From Oscillatoriales cyanobacterium RM2_1_1 (GTDB taxonomy: Bacteria; Cyanobacteriota; Cyanobacteriia; Cyanobacteriales; Microcoleaceae): a stretch of 59,839 nucleotides of DNA. Within the stretch, counting starts at the first letter, position 1; every line of letters starts with the position of its first letter. Under the pieces are notes generated by a model that was given only the letters and a program-made list of their open reading frames with translations, searched no databases and had not been told where the DNA came from. The translations under genes were made by a program, and so were the position numbers. The DNA lies in assembly GCA_012033335.1 (NCBI GenBank), contig JAAURB010000021.1, positions 1 to 59,839 on the forward strand, in the 5' to 3' direction. This document shows, piece after piece, positions 28,800-38,051 of the stretch.

Positions 28800-30691
28800 G
28801 CGGCTAAGATAATTTGATCCAGCAGATGATCAACTGGATCAGTCAGAGGGTTCATATCCCCAGAATAGCCATTGGCCGTGATCGCAACGGTAAGGTTCAA
28901 GTCAGGCAGATGGTACAGATCAGCTCGCCAACCAAAGAGAGTTTGAACACCGCTGTGTCCTTGCCGTTGACCAAACTCGGGGGACTGCTCATAAATTACC
29001 CCTAATCCATATTCTAAATTCTCAAACAAGGGGTTGCGATCCCTCGTCATTTCCAACAACGAAACTGGAGCAAGAACTTCCCCAGAAAATAAAGCTTGAG
29101 CAAAATGAGCTAAATCGGTTGGGGTCGAAACCATGCCGCCCCCTGCTTTCTTAAAGGAGAGAGAGGGATGAACTTGACTGAGAATATCTTCTGGGGGTGC
29201 ATTACCGTCGCCATCTTCATCGTAATAGGATTTGACATATCCACCTGGAATATCCTCAGGCAGTGCATAGAAAGTATTCTCCAGTCCCAACGGGTCAAAA
29301 ATTCGAGTCTGAAATTGAGCTTCTAGGTCTGAATCCGTTGCTGCTTCAATAATTTCTCCGAGCAACGTATAGTTAGTGTTGCTATAGTCAAACTGTCCTG
29401 GACTGTTGGCTGGCTCTTTATCGTAAATTAGTTCAATGAAATCCTCTGGTGTCCATTCCTCCTGAGCCCGTTCTGGATTGGTCTCGATTGCCTTACCCAA
29501 ATCGCTGTCATCATAATCACGAACACCACTGGTATGACTGACAAGTTGACGCACAGTGATCTGATCCCCATTGGGAATGCGTTCAGCGATCCCTGGTATC
29601 CATTGATTCATTGGATCATCTAGATTGAGCGTGCCTTCCTCCGCCAACTGCATCACAACCGTTGCCGTGAATAGCTTGGTAACGCTGCCGATGACAAATC
29701 GATCATCAGGTTTGAGTGGTGTTTGATTCTCCAGATCGGAAACCCCTTGAGTTCCAGCCCAAACAGTACCATCGGACATAATCACTGACGCTGAAAGACC
29801 AGGAAAGTTACGTTCAGCTAAAACTTGATCCAGGGCAGCCTGAAAATCAGCCGTGAGTTCAGCATCTTCAAACTGGAAACTCGCTTCGGTTAAGTCTTGG
29901 GAACTAACCCCCTCCAGCAGAACTAAACCTTCCCGTTCGGGGGTGCTAATAATAGTGCCTTGGTCAGTATCCAGGAACATCAGGTCATCGAATGTTATCC
30001 CAAAGTTCAAGGTTAGAATGTCCTCCCCGATAGTAAAATCCGTGATATTAAAGTCGGGAACTGGCGGAAAAATAGTAATCTTAGGGGTATCCGGCAAACG
30101 ACCATTGCCAATCCGAAATTCATCATGACCGCTCCCGCCCGTCAGGCTACCGCCGCCATCAGGATCAATTAACACATCTTCTCCGTCATCCCCATTCAGA
30201 ATGTCCTGTCCAGTGCCCCCATTTAGTTGATCGTTACCAACTTCACCCCAGAGGCAGTCATTGCCAGACTGACCATTGAGGGTATCTTGACCCTGTCCCC
30301 CAAACAGATAATCGTCTTGTGCTCCCCCAACGATCTGATCTGCGCCCTGATTGCCTAGGAGCCAGTCATTGTCTGCGCCACCGTTGAGCCAATCATTTTC
30401 CTGTCCCCCGAGTAACGCATCGTTCCCCTGATTTCCGGCAAGATTATCGTTGCCTGCCAGACCCAGAATCAAATCATCACCATCCAAGCCATACAAAATA
30501 TCATCTCCACTGCTGCCAAACTGAATCTCTATTCCCGAGTTTGCTATCTCTCGCTGGCTATGGGAGAAATCATCCGACTGACTCAGATTTTGATTCATCA
30601 ACGGTTCTATCAGAAAATCACCATGAGAATTCAAACCAGTCCAATTCAAAGAATCACGACCGAAGGTGGAAAAGGGGTTGGTGCTAGTCAT
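28793..30691 (-). CDS. RTX-repeat protein fused to serine hydrolase (beta-lactamase family)
   Basis: 632 residues. After a 55-residue N-terminus without a Sec signal come RTX calcium-binding nonapeptides (about 58-192: GLDGDDLIL, GNQGNDALL, GADNDWLLG, GQSGNDCLW, GGTGQDILN). A C-terminal class C beta-lactamase-like domain starts at about 280. Catalytic motifs are intact: SVTK at 336-339, YSN at 436-438, and QGHSG as the third motif. RTX proteins normally leave by type I secretion, and serine hydrolases of this family cleave esters or D-amino peptides. RTX before the enzyme is unusual because type I signals usually lie at the C-terminus. Isolated gene; substrate unknown. Confidence 0.85.
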   Translation of the reverse strand: MTSTNPFSTFGRDSLNWTGLNSHGDFLIEPLMNQNLSQSDDFSHSQREIANSGIEIQFGSSGDDILYGLDGDDLILGLAGNDNLAGNQGNDALLGGQENDWLNGGADNDWLLGNQGADQIVGGAQDDYLFGGQGQDTLNGQSGNDCLWGEVGNDQLNGGTGQDILNGDDGEDVLIDPDGGGSLTGGSGHDEFRIGNGRLPDTPKITIFPPVPDFNITDFTIGEDILTLNFGITFDDLMFLDTDQGTIISTPEREGLVLLEGVSSQDLTEASFQFEDAELTADFQAALDQVLAERNFPGLSASVIMSDGTVWAGTQGVSDLENQTPLKPDDRFVIGSVTKLFTATVVMQLAEEGTLNLDDPMNQWIPGIAERIPNGDQITVRQLVSHTSGVRDYDDSDLGKAIETNPERAQEEWTPEDFIELIYDKEPANSPGQFDYSNTNYTLLGEIIEAATDSDLEAQFQTRIFDPLGLENTFYALPEDIPGGYVKSYYDEDGDGNAPPEDILSQVHPSLSFKKAGGGMVSTPTDLAHFAQALFSGEVLAPVSLLEMTRDRNPLFENLEYGLGVIYEQSPEFGQRQGHSGVQTLFGWRADLYHLPDLNLTVAITANGYSGDMNPLTDPVDHLLDQIILAAL

Positions 30692-31194
30692 TAGTATTGC
30701 CTCAAAACTAACTATCTAAAGTTATGCAACCCTCTAGGAAGAAGAGCAGAGGTTGCTGATGGTCTTAGCTTAGGCGAGTTCCTGATGGTTTAAATCAGTT
30801 AACTGGCTAACCCGGAGAACATTTATAACTGACCTCAAGAATGACCGATCGGACAATGTATTATCCTGGGTTTTCCGGGATATTTGAATTATCTAAACCT
30901 CGTGTTCTATCTATTTTCTGTGTCAGTTTAGACTATGCCCCCTTGCTGGCACAGACTTTCTTCAATGGGTTTTATTGATATAGCAGTCATATCTGAACCG
31001 TTAACATAGGGTTTCTCACTGCCAAATCCGTACCTCAGGGGATTGAAAATCCCTGTATAGATTAGGTCTCTTGCCCTAGTAGGCTAGAAGTCTGCACTAT
31101 CAACTCCCATTGAATTCTCAATTTCACTGATAGTATTTCAACCGAAAATATCGCTCATCTATCGGATTAAATGTGATTTGTCTTAGGAGAAATT
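30692..31194. other. Intergenic with a partial MITE-like sequence
   Basis: About 500 bp with no gene. An inverted repeat GCAACCCTCT / AGAGGTTGC near 30726-30757 lies in the leader of the RTX-hydrolase gene. Position 30979-31059 is bounded by TATAGCAG and CTGTATA. On the minus strand its right half reads CAGGGATTTTCAATCCCCTG and then AGGTACGGATTTGGCAGTG, resembling the left half of the element at 36411 and 48863. The remainder shows nothing. Confidence 0.45.
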
Positions 31195-31731
31195 ATGGTC
31201 ACAATTGAAACGGATCGCCTGATGCTATGAATGTTCGATGTAGAAGACTTTGAAGAATATGCGGCAATGTTTGCTGATTCAAATGTTGTACGCTACCTTG
31301 GGAATGGTCAGCCGTTATCACGATTTATGGCCTGGCAGAGTATGGCGGCTGTGGTTGGACATTGGCAACTGAGGGGCTATGGCATGTGGGCGGTGGCAGA
31401 GCACACCACTAATGTTTTGATCGGAAGAATCGGGTTTCTTGATGGTGAAGGCTGGCCTGGATTTGAATTGGGCTGGATGTTGAGCGCTGCGTATTGGGGA
31501 AAGGGCTATGGGACTGAAGGGGCGATCGCTGCCCTCGATTATGCCTTTAATCACCTGAATCGGGATCAGGTGATCAGCCTAATTCATCCTGATAATACTC
31601 ACTCACTTGCAATGGCTGAACGTTTAGGAGAGCGACTTGAGGGTAAGACAACCCTCTTTGACAGGGAGGTTTTGATCTATGGTATCACCTCGGACAGATG
31701 GAAGAAATTTCAGTATCAACACTCTGCATGA
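31195..31731 (+). pseudogene. GNAT N-acetyltransferase with in-frame TGA at codon 12
   Basis: ATG at 31195 is preceded by TTAGGAGAA at good spacing and opens MVTIETDRLML, the usual first strand of RimJ/RimL-like acetyltransferases. A TGA at 31228-31230 then sits where relatives have Arg (CGA to TGA would be one transition), followed at once by ATG and 166 uninterrupted codons: MFDVEDFEEYAAMFADSN, FELGWMLSAAYWGKGYGTEG (acetyl-CoA loop), and HPDNTHSLAMAERLG. Either the gene is inactivated, or translation restarts at 31231 to give a protein lacking strand one. The rest of the domain is well preserved, so the mutation is recent, or is a base error. Confidence 0.7.
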
Positions 31732-31741
31732 GGACTCAATT

Positions 31742-32050
31742 ATGATTATGCAGCCGAAAAGTCAAATCACTCAAAGTCAAATCACTCAGAGTCAAATCAC
31801 TCAGAGTCAAATCACTCAGAGTCAAATCCTGACTCGGCTTGTACAACAGGGCTTAATGGGTATTGTCCTGGGGTCAATCCCCCTGCTAATGGCTATTTTT
31901 TACAGCTTACTTCTGGGCGAAAGCATTGAGTGGGAAACAACTTATGCCAGATTTTGTATCGTCATGCCTGGAGTTTGTGGGTTGTTATTAATAGGGCTTG
32001 GTCAACGCTTTCTAACCATATTGGTAACTTTTCTATCGTATTTTGGATGA
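31742..32050 (+). CDS. Small membrane protein with QSQIT repeats
   Basis: 102 residues from ATG 31742. The N-terminus holds four copies of the pentapeptide QSQIT (15-bp tandem repeats at 31760-31819) and then two hydrophobic helices (MGIVLGSIPLLMAIFYSLLL and the region IVMPGVCGLLLIGLGQRFL). Its stop overlaps the start of the following histidine kinase as ATGA, so they are translationally coupled. No family recognised; a small membrane partner of the kinase is a plausible inference. Confidence 0.55.
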   Translation: MIMQPKSQITQSQITQSQITQSQITQSQILTRLVQQGLMGIVLGSIPLLMAIFYSLLLGESIEWETTYARFCIVMPGVCGLLLIGLGQRFLTILVTFLSYFG

Positions 32051-33537
32051 GGTCAAATTTCATCTCAAAGTTGCAATTTATTCAAATAGCTTGGAAATGG
32101 CTCAGTTGTCAGATTCAATTCCTGACTCACCCCAAACCCCATTTAGAATCAACGGACTATTTAATCTGGCGTAGGCAGTTCTTACGGGAACGATTACGGC
32201 TGGGTTTGTGGTTGGGACTTTTCTGGACTTCGCTTTCAGGAATTTATGCCATTTACTATGTTGTATTTGAATTTGAACAACTACAAGCGGATTTCCTGAA
32301 ATTCCATGGAGATGCATCAATTGCAGAGAAATATCAAGCTGCAACATTTACAATTTACATTGCTATTATTTCTGTTCTAATCATTTGTTTGATTGGCCAA
32401 AGAACATCCTGGGGACAACGGTATCCGGCAGGATTGTTTCTGATCTTTGCCTGTTCTCTGAATCAACTTATTGAGCAGATTATTTGCACGTTCTTCGACA
32501 TTCCGATTGCTCCAGATACTCTCATATTTCTGGCGATCGCAGTGCTGATTCCAGTCCATTGGCGATTGCATTTAATTTCTCAAGCTCTGCCAATTACTTA
32601 TTATGCTGTTGTCTACCCCCTGATTGGACTGATAACGGTTGGAGATAGTGATACCTATGCGCTGTATTCAATTGGAAGAATGATTGAAATTGCCTGGGTC
32701 TGTTCTGTGAGCAATCTTTCAGTTTATTTATATGAACGCTTGAAGCAGTCAGAGTTTGTAGCCAATCGTCAATTACAGATGTTGATTCACTCAGTTTCCC
32801 ACGATCTAAAGGCTCCGGTCATCGGCACTGCAACGGTACTGAAACGTTTATTAAATCAAACGACCAATGAATCTACGGACGAAATTCAAGTTGAACGCTC
32901 CACCTTAGATCGATTACTGCAGGGGAGCGATCGCCAGCTCATGTTAATTGACTCCCTGCTGGAAGCTCACCGAACAGAGGTTCAAGGGATTATCCTCCAC
33001 TGTGAACCGATGCAATTAAAGCCCGTAGTAGATTCTGTATTAGTTGATTTACAGCATGGATTGGTCAAAAAGCGGATTCGCCTGGTGAATCAGATTACTA
33101 ATGAACTGCCCCTGGTGAATGCAGATGCCTGTCAGGTCTGGCGAGTTTTGAGTAACCTGATCGGGAATGTCCTGAAGCATAATCCCCATGGAATTGAATT
33201 GATCCTGGATGCCACTGTCCTGGAATCCAGGCCAGATAGAAAAGTCAGGCTGTGGAGAAATCGGAGAACAGCAAAAACAAAACAACTGATTCATGCCGAA
33301 GTGCCAATGCTATTCTGCATCGTTCAAGATAATGGGGTAGGGATCGCTCCCGAACTGTGTCAAAGATTGTTTGAACCCTATAGTCGGGGATTTCAAGCCC
33401 GTTATATGCCAGGGGTGGGCATGGGGTTATATATCTGTGAGCAGATCATTACAGCCCATGGGGGAAAAATTGGAGTAATCAGCAGTCCACAGAACGGTTC
33501 AACGTTTTGGTTTACCCTCCCGCTCAATCCAATCTAG
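32047..33537 (+). CDS. Membrane sensor histidine kinase
   Basis: 496 residues from the ATG at 32047 that overlaps the previous stop (ATGA). The sensor region has about six transmembrane helices (LWLGLFWTSLSGIYAIYYVV, IYIAIISVLIICLIG, LFLIFACSLNQLI, LIFLAIAVLIPV, YAVVYPLIGLITV and AWVCSVSNLSVYL) with short loops and no extracytoplasmic domain. HisKA: HSVSHDLKAPVIG with phosphoacceptor His252. ATPase: VLSNLIGNVLKHNP, VQDNGVGIAPEL, GVGMGLYICEQI. A convergent LuxR-type response regulator lies 0.5 kb downstream and may be its partner. Signal unknown. Confidence 0.88.
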   Translation: MRSNFISKLQFIQIAWKWLSCQIQFLTHPKPHLESTDYLIWRRQFLRERLRLGLWLGLFWTSLSGIYAIYYVVFEFEQLQADFLKFHGDASIAEKYQAATFTIYIAIISVLIICLIGQRTSWGQRYPAGLFLIFACSLNQLIEQIICTFFDIPIAPDTLIFLAIAVLIPVHWRLHLISQALPITYYAVVYPLIGLITVGDSDTYALYSIGRMIEIAWVCSVSNLSVYLYERLKQSEFVANRQLQMLIHSVSHDLKAPVIGTATVLKRLLNQTTNESTDEIQVERSTLDRLLQGSDRQLMLIDSLLEAHRTEVQGIILHCEPMQLKPVVDSVLVDLQHGLVKKRIRLVNQITNELPLVNADACQVWRVLSNLIGNVLKHNPHGIELILDATVLESRPDRKVRLWRNRRTAKTKQLIHAEVPMLFCIVQDNGVGIAPELCQRLFEPYSRGFQARYMPGVGMGLYICEQIITAHGGKIGVISSPQNGSTFWFTLPLNPI

Positions 33538-33894
33538 AGGATCGATGCTGAACACCTACTCTCTCTTAGGACTACTGCACTGCAAAATCTTGATGTTAAC
33601 CTAGCGGATCTCCGGATTCGGCTGCTTCAGGCTATTGAAGAGAGTAGTCAAGTCGATGTAGAGTCTGCCGATCCTGATCAGTCTGGGCTACAGGAATGTC
33701 TAAGAGAGCTAAAAGCAGCAGTTGTTAACAGTCTGGAACTCTCAGCGACTGACAAAGCAAGCACGCTGGAGCAAATTCAAGTTTTGACAGGAGCAAACAA
33801 ACATCCAACCGCTACCGCAGCTCAAACAGTGATCCGGTTGGCGATCAAAATATTGCGGGGCACAATTGCGATGCTGCCTCTGGGGTGTTCATGA
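33538..33894 (+). pseudogene. Headless coding remnant in frame with the kinase stop
   Basis: Directly after the kinase TAG the same frame stays open for 118 codons: EHLLSLRTTALQNLDVNLAD, IRLLQAIEESSQVDVES, QECLRELKAAVVNSLELSA, TDKASTLEQIQVLTGANK, and LAIKILRGTIAMLPLGCS before TGA. No ATG, GTG or TTG precedes most of it. The ADKAxxLEQxxxL and AIKILRGTIAxLP pattern resembles the conserved C-terminal tail of cyanobacterial pentapeptide-repeat or effector-associated proteins, from memory. It looks like the end of a gene whose front was deleted. Confidence 0.45.
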
Positions 33895-34036
33895 TCTAAA
33901 GCTGAGGATCGATATTTACCAATTGTTCTGCGTAATGTCAGTTAGAGTAATTGCGATCGCCCATTCCTTGTTCTCCATGTTGAAATATCAATCAACATCT
34001 CAAACCGAGATCTTTCTAACTTTTATCCAGCCAGAA

Positions 34037-34705
34037 CTAGATCCAGCCGGAACGCAAGGCAACGACTGCCGCCTGTACCCGGTCATTAACAACTAGTTTA
34101 TTCATGATGCTGCGAATATGAGCTTTTACCGTGCTCAAACTGACATAAAGTACTGTTGCAATTTCTGGATTGCTGAAACCTTCAACAATCAGCTTGAGAA
34201 CTTCTAGTTCTCGCTCTGTTAGGGGATTGGTCTCCTGACTCTGGACAGTAGGTTGTAAGTTTTGGATCACGCAGTGAGCGACTTGGGGATCTAGATAAAC
34301 GGCTCCATCTTGAATACAGACAATTGCCATGACCAACTTCTCCAATCCTATGCCCTTGACACAATATCCATCTGCCCCACTAGATAGGGCTGCGACAATT
34401 TCCCGATCAGACTTATGTGAAGTTAGAATCATGACTCGGGTTGAGGGAACTCTGGCTTTAATTTGTTGGGTGGCGGCGATACCATCAAGTTCTGGCAAGC
34501 CGATATCTACGATAACCAGGTCAGGTTGAAGCTGAAGTGCTGCTTCGATTGCAGAATAGCCATCCTCTGCTTGACCGACAATCTCCAGATTAGAATAATC
34601 CCTCAAAAGATGCTCCAGACCCAAACGCATCACCGGATCATCTTCTACAATCAAAATCCGCAATTTTGGAATCTGAAGGGTATAAGCATCTGTTGTAGAA
34701 GCCAT
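34037..34705 (-). CDS. NarL/FixJ-type response regulator (REC-LuxR)
   Basis: 222 residues from the ATG at 34705 (seven codons inside the longest frame). Receiver domain: ILIVEDDPVMRLGLEHLL, phosphoacceptor Asp67 in LVIVDIGLPELDG, and VMILTSHKSD. A C-terminal LuxR helix-turn-helix follows: NPLTERELEVLKLIVEGFSN, PEIATVLYVSLSTVKAHIRS, IMNKLVVNDRVQAAVVAL. It acts as a DNA-binding output regulator in the cytoplasm. Convergent with the membrane kinase at 32047-33537, its likely but unproven partner. Confidence 0.9.
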   Translation of the reverse strand: MASTTDAYTLQIPKLRILIVEDDPVMRLGLEHLLRDYSNLEIVGQAEDGYSAIEAALQLQPDLVIVDIGLPELDGIAATQQIKARVPSTRVMILTSHKSDREIVAALSSGADGYCVKGIGLEKLVMAIVCIQDGAVYLDPQVAHCVIQNLQPTVQSQETNPLTERELEVLKLIVEGFSNPEIATVLYVSLSTVKAHIRSIMNKLVVNDRVQAAVVALRSGWI

Positions 34706-35049
34706 GGTTAGAGCAATTAGCTCCAAAAGTAGTTTAAATTACAACTTCCCCCACAGTTAATAATAGCAGGGAGTAAACTCGGATTTGTATTCACAAAAGT
34801 TTATGCGAATTTATACAGCATTGTTGATGCTCTTGGAGTAATGGAGGGAGGTGATGGCACGGTGCTCCAGTAGGATGAGAAGCGCTGTAAGTAAAAGCTG
34901 ATACCGAATGGTGTCAGGCGGCAAAGAATTCTATACTCTGGTTATGATTGCCTGCAAGATCCATTATTGTACAACACTATATAAACCAGGATTACGGACT
35001 GTGAATTCATCTTATAAATTTATCGGTAGCTAGAACGGGCGCATCTCCA
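34706..35049. other. Intergenic, nothing recognised
   Basis: About 340 bp upstream of the response regulator. AT-rich near 34780-34830. No gene, hairpin terminator or repeat seen by eye. Confidence 0.35.
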
Positions 35050-35228
35050 GGAGAAACCTGATGACGACAGCAAAAGATTAATCTGGCAAATCGATCTTTG
35101 CCACTGGGTTGTTAACGCTAGCATCTTTGATCATCGCGACATTCAACTACGTAGAAGGAGAATTAATCAAAATAAGTCCAGAGGAAACGTCCCATACCGG
35201 AGCCGTTAGAGATCTGACTAGATTTCTG
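35050..35228 (+). pseudogene. Decayed copy of the Uma2 gene at 18671
   Basis: Begins with the same GGAGAAACCTG and ATGACGACAGCA as the intact gene and tracks it for roughly 165 bases (AATCTGGCAAATCGATCTTT, GCATCTTTGATCATCGCGAC, AGAAGGAGAATTAATCAA, AGAGATCTG.CTAGATTTCT). It then diverges abruptly. A deletion near codon 5 brings TAA in frame, an extra base breaks ELLEGE, and several substitutions are present. It is a truncated duplicate, including the ribosome-binding site, and cannot make a product. Confidence 0.9.
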
Positions 35229-35364
35229 CAAAATGACCCCAGAAATCGCCCATGGGGGATGTCTGAACATCAGACTGAATGAATGTTCATACCATCAAGA
35301 TTCCTCGGGGTAGTGTAGATTGGGAAATCCGCCGATGCTATTCTCATCTCTCTACTCAATCATC

Positions 35365-36324
35365 TCAACTGGCCTGACCCACTAAAACCGCTTCAGACTG
35401 CCGGGGAATGCTGTAAGAGAAAAAATCATAGGCCATATCAGTATTGGGGAAAATCGCCCGGGCTTCCTGCAACAAATCATCTAAAACAATCGGATTTCCT
35501 GGGGCATAGCGGGGGCTAAAGTGGGTCATCAATAGCTTTTTCACTCCGGCCTCTAGGGCCACTTGGGCTGCCATAGTAGAAGTTGAATGGAGCCGCTGAA
35601 AGGCCAGATCAGCATCTTTATGGGCAAACGTGGCTTCATGGACTAACACATCCGCTCCCGCTGCCAGGGCGATCGCCTCTTCGCAAAAAACCGTATCGGT
35701 GCAGTAAACGAACGTCCGCCCGGTTTGGGTTTCCCCGCAGAGATTTTTACCGTCAATCCGGCGACCATCAGGAAGGGTGATGACTTCCCCCTGTTTCAGT
35801 CTGCCATAGACTGGCCCCGGCGGAATTCCTAACGCTTCAGCCCGTTTGACATCGAATCGTCCAGGTTGATCCTTTTCCGCGATCCGATAGCCAAAGGCCG
35901 GAACCCGATGCTTCAAGTTACCACAACTGACGATGTAATCATTATTTTCGTAGAGTACGCCGGGATGACTTTTATGGAATTTAATCGGATAGGACAGGTG
36001 AGTTTGAGAATAGCGCAAACAGGCTTGCAGATAGTCCTCTAAGCCCGGTGGCCCGTAGAGATCAATCCGCTTGACATTGCCAGCCAAGCTACAACTGGCC
36101 AGTAACCCCAGCAACCCAAAAATATGATCACCATGCATGTGGGTGACAAAAATCCGCGTCAGTTGGCTGACTTTCAAATCGCTGCGCAGGAACTGATGTT
36201 GCGTGCCTTCCCCACAATCAAATAACCATAACTCAGCCCGCTGGGGCAGCCGCAATGCAATACTCGAAACATTGCGCGATCGCGTCGGCACCCCAGAACT
36301 TGTACCTAAAAACGTGACTTGCAA
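35365..36324 (-). CDS. rnz: Ribonuclease Z
   Basis: 319 residues, the size of the short RNase Z form. Metallo-beta-lactamase motifs: the leading [20 protein letters not shown], the zinc motif [27 protein letters not shown] and LMTHFSPRY. It removes 3' trailers from tRNA precursors, which is essential where CCA is not encoded. Start ATG at 36322-36324. The upstream region has a 15-bp tandem repeat and a palindromic MITE-like element. Confidence 0.95.
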   Translation of the reverse strand: MQVTFLGTSSGVPTRSRNVSSIALRLPQRAELWLFDCGEGTQHQFLRSDLKVSQLTRIFVTHMHGDHIFGLLGLLASCSLAGNVKRIDLYGPPGLEDYLQACLRYSQTHLSYPIKFHKSHPGVLYENNDYIVSCGNLKHRVPAFGYRIAEKDQPGRFDVKRAEALGIPPGPVYGRLKQGEVITLPDGRRIDGKNLCGETQTGRTFVYCTDTVFCEEAIALAAGADVLVHEATFAHKDADLAFQRLHSTSTMAAQVALEAGVKKLLMTHFSPRYAPGNPIVLDDLLQEARAIFPNTDMAYDFFSYSIPRQSEAVLVGQAS

Positions 36325-36355
36325 ATCTTAAGCTCCTGCGATACTGCTAGATGAA

Positions 36356-36400
36356 GTTCTACCAAACAAAGTTCTACTAAATAAAGTTCTACCAAACAAA
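36356..36400. repeat. 15-bp tandem repeat, three copies
   Basis: Three adjacent units GTTCTACCAAACAAA, GTTCTACTAAATAAA, GTTCTACCAAACAAA lie in the leader of rnz, between its start and the MITE-like element. Confidence 0.85.
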
Positions 36401-36410
36401 ATATAGTATG

Positions 36411-36502
36411 TAGCGATTTCTAATCCCGTGAAGTACAGATTTGAGAGTGGCGACGCACCGCGCCGCCACCTCTCGTACTCCAGCAGCGTTGGAAACGCTA
36501 TA
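36411..36502. repeat. Palindromic MITE-like element, copy 2
   Basis: About 92 bp. Left end TAGCGATTTCTAATCCCGTG, right end GGAAACGCTATA; the ends are imperfect inverted repeats (TAGCG-TTTC). A central near-palindrome (GAGAGTGGCGACGC facing GCGCCGCCACCTCTC) could form a hairpin. About 90% identical by eye to the element at 48863-48960. No coding capacity. Likely a non-autonomous transposable element or dispersed palindrome. Confidence 0.75.
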
Positions 36503-36824
36503 AATCCATGATACAAACTAATACTGAGATATTAATTGAGATAATATTATGATGTTGTAGATACTACTTAGATAGTACCCTATCTACTAGTCTAAGGTTT
36601 TTCAAGCTCAGGAGCATCTGTCAAATCAAATCAAGGTTTATGGTGTCGGCGTTTGCCCAGCTGAAAAACCCTGAGGTGGCTGCTCCACTTTACTTGCCCT
36701 GCAATCCTGAAGGATTTCCTCAGCAGCTCACAGGATTGAAAAGCGCGATGGCAGCCTTGACTCTAAACCATCTGAATCTAACGATTGAAACAAGGGGTGC
36801 ATTCTCCACTAGTTCATCATCGGT

Positions 36825-38009
36825 ATGAAATCGATACACAGCAGAAGTGCTTCTATGATTTTAAGTTCTTTGATCTTTCAGTCTGGTCTGTTCAAATTCT
36901 CCCTGAGATGGATTAAATCCCCTGGCTGGACAATCTTGCTGAGTTGGCTGATCATGGCAGCCCCAGCCCAGGCTTCCCTACTGTTGAGAATTGCCGTTGC
37001 CGATAACGCCAGCCAGGTTAAAGTTGGCAGCTCCACTGGGGCGGTGGTGCGGGATGGACAAGGCCGAACCCTGGGGCAAATCCCGGCTAATGGTGGCAGC
37101 ACGATCCAGCTCAAAAATGGCAAAGCTGGTTTTAATCAGCATCAGGTGCATCAACTCTGGATTGAACCATCCAGCAACGGGTTTGTCTGGATTGGGAACA
37201 ATTGGTATCGCGGGAAAGCGTTACTGGTTCCTGGAAGTCAGGGGTTGACGGCGATCAATTACGTTGACCTGGAGCAATATCTCTATAGTGTTCTAGGGTC
37301 AGAGATGAATGGTGATTGGCCCCAGGAAGCTCTAAAAGCCCAAGCCGTTGCCGCTCGGAGTTATGCCCTCTACAAACGCCAGCGCAGCAAGGGCATCTAT
37401 GATCTGGGGGACGACCAGAGCTGGCAGGTTTATCAAGGGGTATCAAAGGAATCTCCAGGAACCCAAACCGCAGTCAATGCCACGGCAGGCCAGGTTTTGA
37501 CCCATGGCGGTCAGGTAATTTTAGCAGTCTTCCATTCATCCTCTGGGGGCCATACAGAGAATTCTGAGGATGTTTGGGGCAATCCGCTGCCTTACCTCAA
37601 AGGGGTACCGGATTACGATCAAAAGTCTCCGGTATTTGCCTGGACTAAAACTTTTTCCCAAGGGGATCTGAGCCAGCGAATTTCAGGAGTGGGTCAGGTG
37701 ACGGGAATGACCCCTGAAAAGGCTTCTCCCTACGGCAGCATCATATCAATGAAAGTCTTGGGCAGTGGGGGCAGTCGAGTTATGGAGGGGGATGCGATCG
37801 CCCGAGCCCTAGGACTGAGAAGCACTCGATTCCGGGTGACTCGCAAATCAGGTTCCGCCAACTTCATTGTAGAGGGGCGCGGCTTTGGCCATGGGGTCGG
37901 CTTGAGTCAGTGGGGAGCCCATGGTCTGGCTCAAAATAGATACAACTATCAACAAATTCTGCTGTACTATTACCAAAATACGGCGCTGGCCCGAATTCAA
38001 GTCCAATGA
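36825..38009 (+). CDS. SpoIID/LytB domain protein
   Basis: 394 residues. Signal or anchor near residues 28-50 (WTILLSWLIMAAPAQA, ending at an AxA-type cleavage site). The SpoIID domain spans about 140-390: INYVDLEQYLYSVLGSEMNG, WPQEALKAQAVAARSYALY (catalytic Glu region), VFHSSSGGHTENSEDVWG, YLKGVPDYD and GRGFGHGVGLSQWGAHGLA. SpoIID is a lytic transglycosylase acting on peptidoglycan in sporulators; cyanobacterial homologues are secreted and presumed to remodel the cell wall. An ATG at 36855 is an alternative start. A 62-codon open frame just upstream overlaps this start as ATGA, but I do not trust it. Confidence 0.9.
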   Translation: MKSIHSRSASMILSSLIFQSGLFKFSLRWIKSPGWTILLSWLIMAAPAQASLLLRIAVADNASQVKVGSSTGAVVRDGQGRTLGQIPANGGSTIQLKNGKAGFNQHQVHQLWIEPSSNGFVWIGNNWYRGKALLVPGSQGLTAINYVDLEQYLYSVLGSEMNGDWPQEALKAQAVAARSYALYKRQRSKGIYDLGDDQSWQVYQGVSKESPGTQTAVNATAGQVLTHGGQVILAVFHSSSGGHTENSEDVWGNPLPYLKGVPDYDQKSPVFAWTKTFSQGDLSQRISGVGQVTGMTPEKASPYGSIISMKVLGSGGSRVMEGDAIARALGLRSTRFRVTRKSGSANFIVEGRGFGHGVGLSQWGAHGLAQNRYNYQQILLYYYQNTALARIQVQ

Positions 38010-38051
38010 CTATTACTTTCTACTGAAGCCACATCTCAGCCTCTTCAGGAC

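Noticed and set aside
31760-31828. Possible CRISPR-like array
   Set aside because: Units are 15 bp, directly adjacent without spacers, and coding (QSQIT).
36328-36516. Minus-strand 62-codon frame with FGRTL repeats
   Set aside because: Entirely made of the 15-bp tandem repeat and MITE-like element.
36640-36828. 62-codon frame overlapping the SpoIID start as ATGA
   Set aside because: The overlap is suggestive of a leader peptide, but there is no ribosome-binding site, conserved motif or family.
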